In this document: one piece after another, positions 5,897-6,509 of the stretch
How the letters are laid out: each line of letters starts with the position of its first letter
Position numbering within the stretch: the first letter of the stretch is position 1
Translations under genes and position numbers: made by a program
Assembly (NCBI GenBank): GCA_947169455.1
Contig: CAMVPV010000086.1
Span: 1 to 6,509 of the forward strand
Origin: an uncultured Clostridia bacterium
GTDB lineage: Bacteria > Bacillota_A > Clostridia > Oscillospirales > Ruminococcaceae
DNA: 6,509 bases
Reading direction: 5' to 3'
The notes under the pieces: generated by a model
Databases searched by the model: none
The model's input: only the letters and a program-made list of their open reading frames with translations
Told to the model about the DNA's origin: nothing

Positions 5897-6351
5897 ATGT
5901 TCGGTATATCGGAAAAACATGATTTCAGCCCCGATTATCCATGCATCGTAAGATCATTCTATTTCTACTGCGGAGGGTTCGATCAGGGTCATGATTATAT
6001 GATCGTAAAGAAAAACAACGGACGCATCATGGCGGCGGTCACCCCGTCAATAGAACGCAGTCTGCCGCTGAAGGCGAAAGAGATCCCTTATGATGAATGG
6101 AATTCAATAAATATCATATCCATAAATGGAGAGAAGATTATTCAAATGCACATATTTATGACGGTGAACAATGGAAAACGCGCGTGGAATTCTACAACGG
6201 CAAAGTCATAAAAAGCTTCGGCAGCAACAGTTATCCTTCCGGATGGAAATATTTTTTACAGCACGTAAATGACTTTGCAAGTTTTTCGGGCGTTGTTTTC
6301 GGCGATGACTCCGGCTCTTGTTATTGTGCGCCATTGTTTTCAAAGTATTGA
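5897..6351 (+). pseudogene. Frameshifted hypothetical gene (would encode about 151 aa)
   Basis: Two frames together make one coherent protein. The first runs from the ATG at 5897 through PCIVRSFYFYCGGFDQGHDY to about IPYDEW (ending 6100) and, if unshifted, ends out of place at 6211. The second carries KYHIHKWREDYS, DGEQWKTRVEFYNGKV and FGSNSYPSGW, ending with TGA at 6349-6351. This order, an N-terminal strand-rich part then 'yhihkW...DG-x-x-W...GxNxyPxxW', resembles a small Clostridia protein family of unknown function that I know only as hypothetical. The break lies within about 6101-6114. Adding one A to the AAA run at 6109-6111 restores a continuous 151-aa frame and gives WNSIKYHIHKW. No slippery heptamer is visible, so a one-base deletion or a sequencing error is more likely than programmed frameshifting. 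The RBS (GGCAGG, 5884-5889 region) is weak, and the gene follows the 5410 gene by 16 bp. Confidence 0.72.
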
Positions 6352-6370
6352 TAAAATCATAATAATCACA

Positions 6371-6414
6371 AAAAGACCCGCAGTTGTTCATTTCCGGACA
6401 ACTGCGGGTCTTTT
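6371..6414. terminator. Strong bidirectional rho-independent terminator
   Basis: AAAAGACCCGCAGTTGT (6371-6387) pairs perfectly with 6398-6414 over 17 bp, extendable by a T-G and a C-G pair to a 6-base loop. The stem ends in TTTT on the plus strand and, by symmetry, has a U tract on the minus strand. It lies between two convergent genes ending at 6351 and 6440, so it can stop transcription from both sides. Confidence 0.93.
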
Positions 6415-6439
6415 ATCTCTCTTTTTCCCGTCAGAAAGC

Positions 6440-6509
6440 TTACTCGCCTTCGCTCAGGACATATATAGTAACATTCTTTGCTCCCCACTGAATACAATCG
6501 TCGTAGCTC
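6440..6509 (-). CDS. C-terminal end of an unidentified protein (5' part outside window)
   Basis: On the minus strand the frame entering the window at 6508 reads SYDDCIQWGAKNVTIYVLSEGE and then stops at TAA (6442-6440), 26 bp before the shared terminator. The 22 residues form a plausible short strand near the C-terminus and an acidic end, but they are too few to assign a family. The stop followed by a terminator in the right orientation supports a real gene end. Confidence 0.55.
   Translation of the reverse strand, partial: SYDDCIQWGAKNVTIYVLSEGE

Noticed and set aside
6095..6120. Programmed -1 ribosomal frameshifting between the two halves of the 5897 gene
   Set aside because: The direction would fit, but no X-XXY-YYZ slippery heptamer is in frame and no clear downstream stem is seen; a single-base deletion is simpler.

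Overview
The window looks like chromosome from a mid-GC, low-to-moderate-complexity Firmicutes/Clostridia genome, most like Ruminococcus or a related Oscillospiraceae. The support is strong GGAGG-type ribosome binding sites, sigma-A style TTGACA/TATAAT promoters in AT-rich spacers, rho-independent terminators, frequent ATA and TAT codons mixed with GC-ending codons, and a DegV gene. The taxonomic call is an inference from style and protein character, not from a marker gene. No RNA gene, insertion sequence or CRISPR array is visible.

Layout. (1) Positions 1-2605, minus strand: a two-gene operon read leftwards. It has a promoter at 2576-2605, a 689-aa bacterial dynamin-like GTPase (406-2475), and 14 bp later the first 130 codons of a second gene (391 to 1, running off the window) whose end resembles M48-type metallopeptidases. 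(2) A 404-bp divergent spacer (2476-2879) carrying both promoters and overlapping inverted repeats. (3) Positions 2804-5220, plus strand: a class I SAM-dependent methyltransferase (2880-3551), a DegV-family fatty-acid-binding protein (3596-4468) and, with an ATGA stop/start overlap, an unnamed 251-aa protein (4465-5220). The last looks like a PD-(D/E)XK nuclease-fold domain joined to a winged-helix-like C-terminus. A hairpin follows it. (4) Positions 5311-6351, plus strand: a separate small transcription unit. It has a promoter overlapped by repeated AAATGT/ACATTT dyads, an unrecognised 156-aa Cys-rich protein (5410-5880), and a gene (5897-6351) split by a one-base frameshift near 6110. (5) A strong bidirectional terminator (6371-6414) separates this from the 3' end of a convergent minus-strand gene (6440-6509).

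How it fits together. The dynamin-like protein and the putative membrane metallopeptidase share a transcript and could act together at the membrane. Methyltransferase, DegV and the nuclease-like protein are probably co-transcribed, because gaps are short and no terminator is visible between them. A functional link between lipid-binding DegV and the nuclease-like protein is not established; the overlap shows only translational coupling. The most distinctive parts are the dyad-rich promoter at 5311-5380, the frameshifted gene it drives, and the nuclease-like protein with a D-x8-E-x-Q motif.
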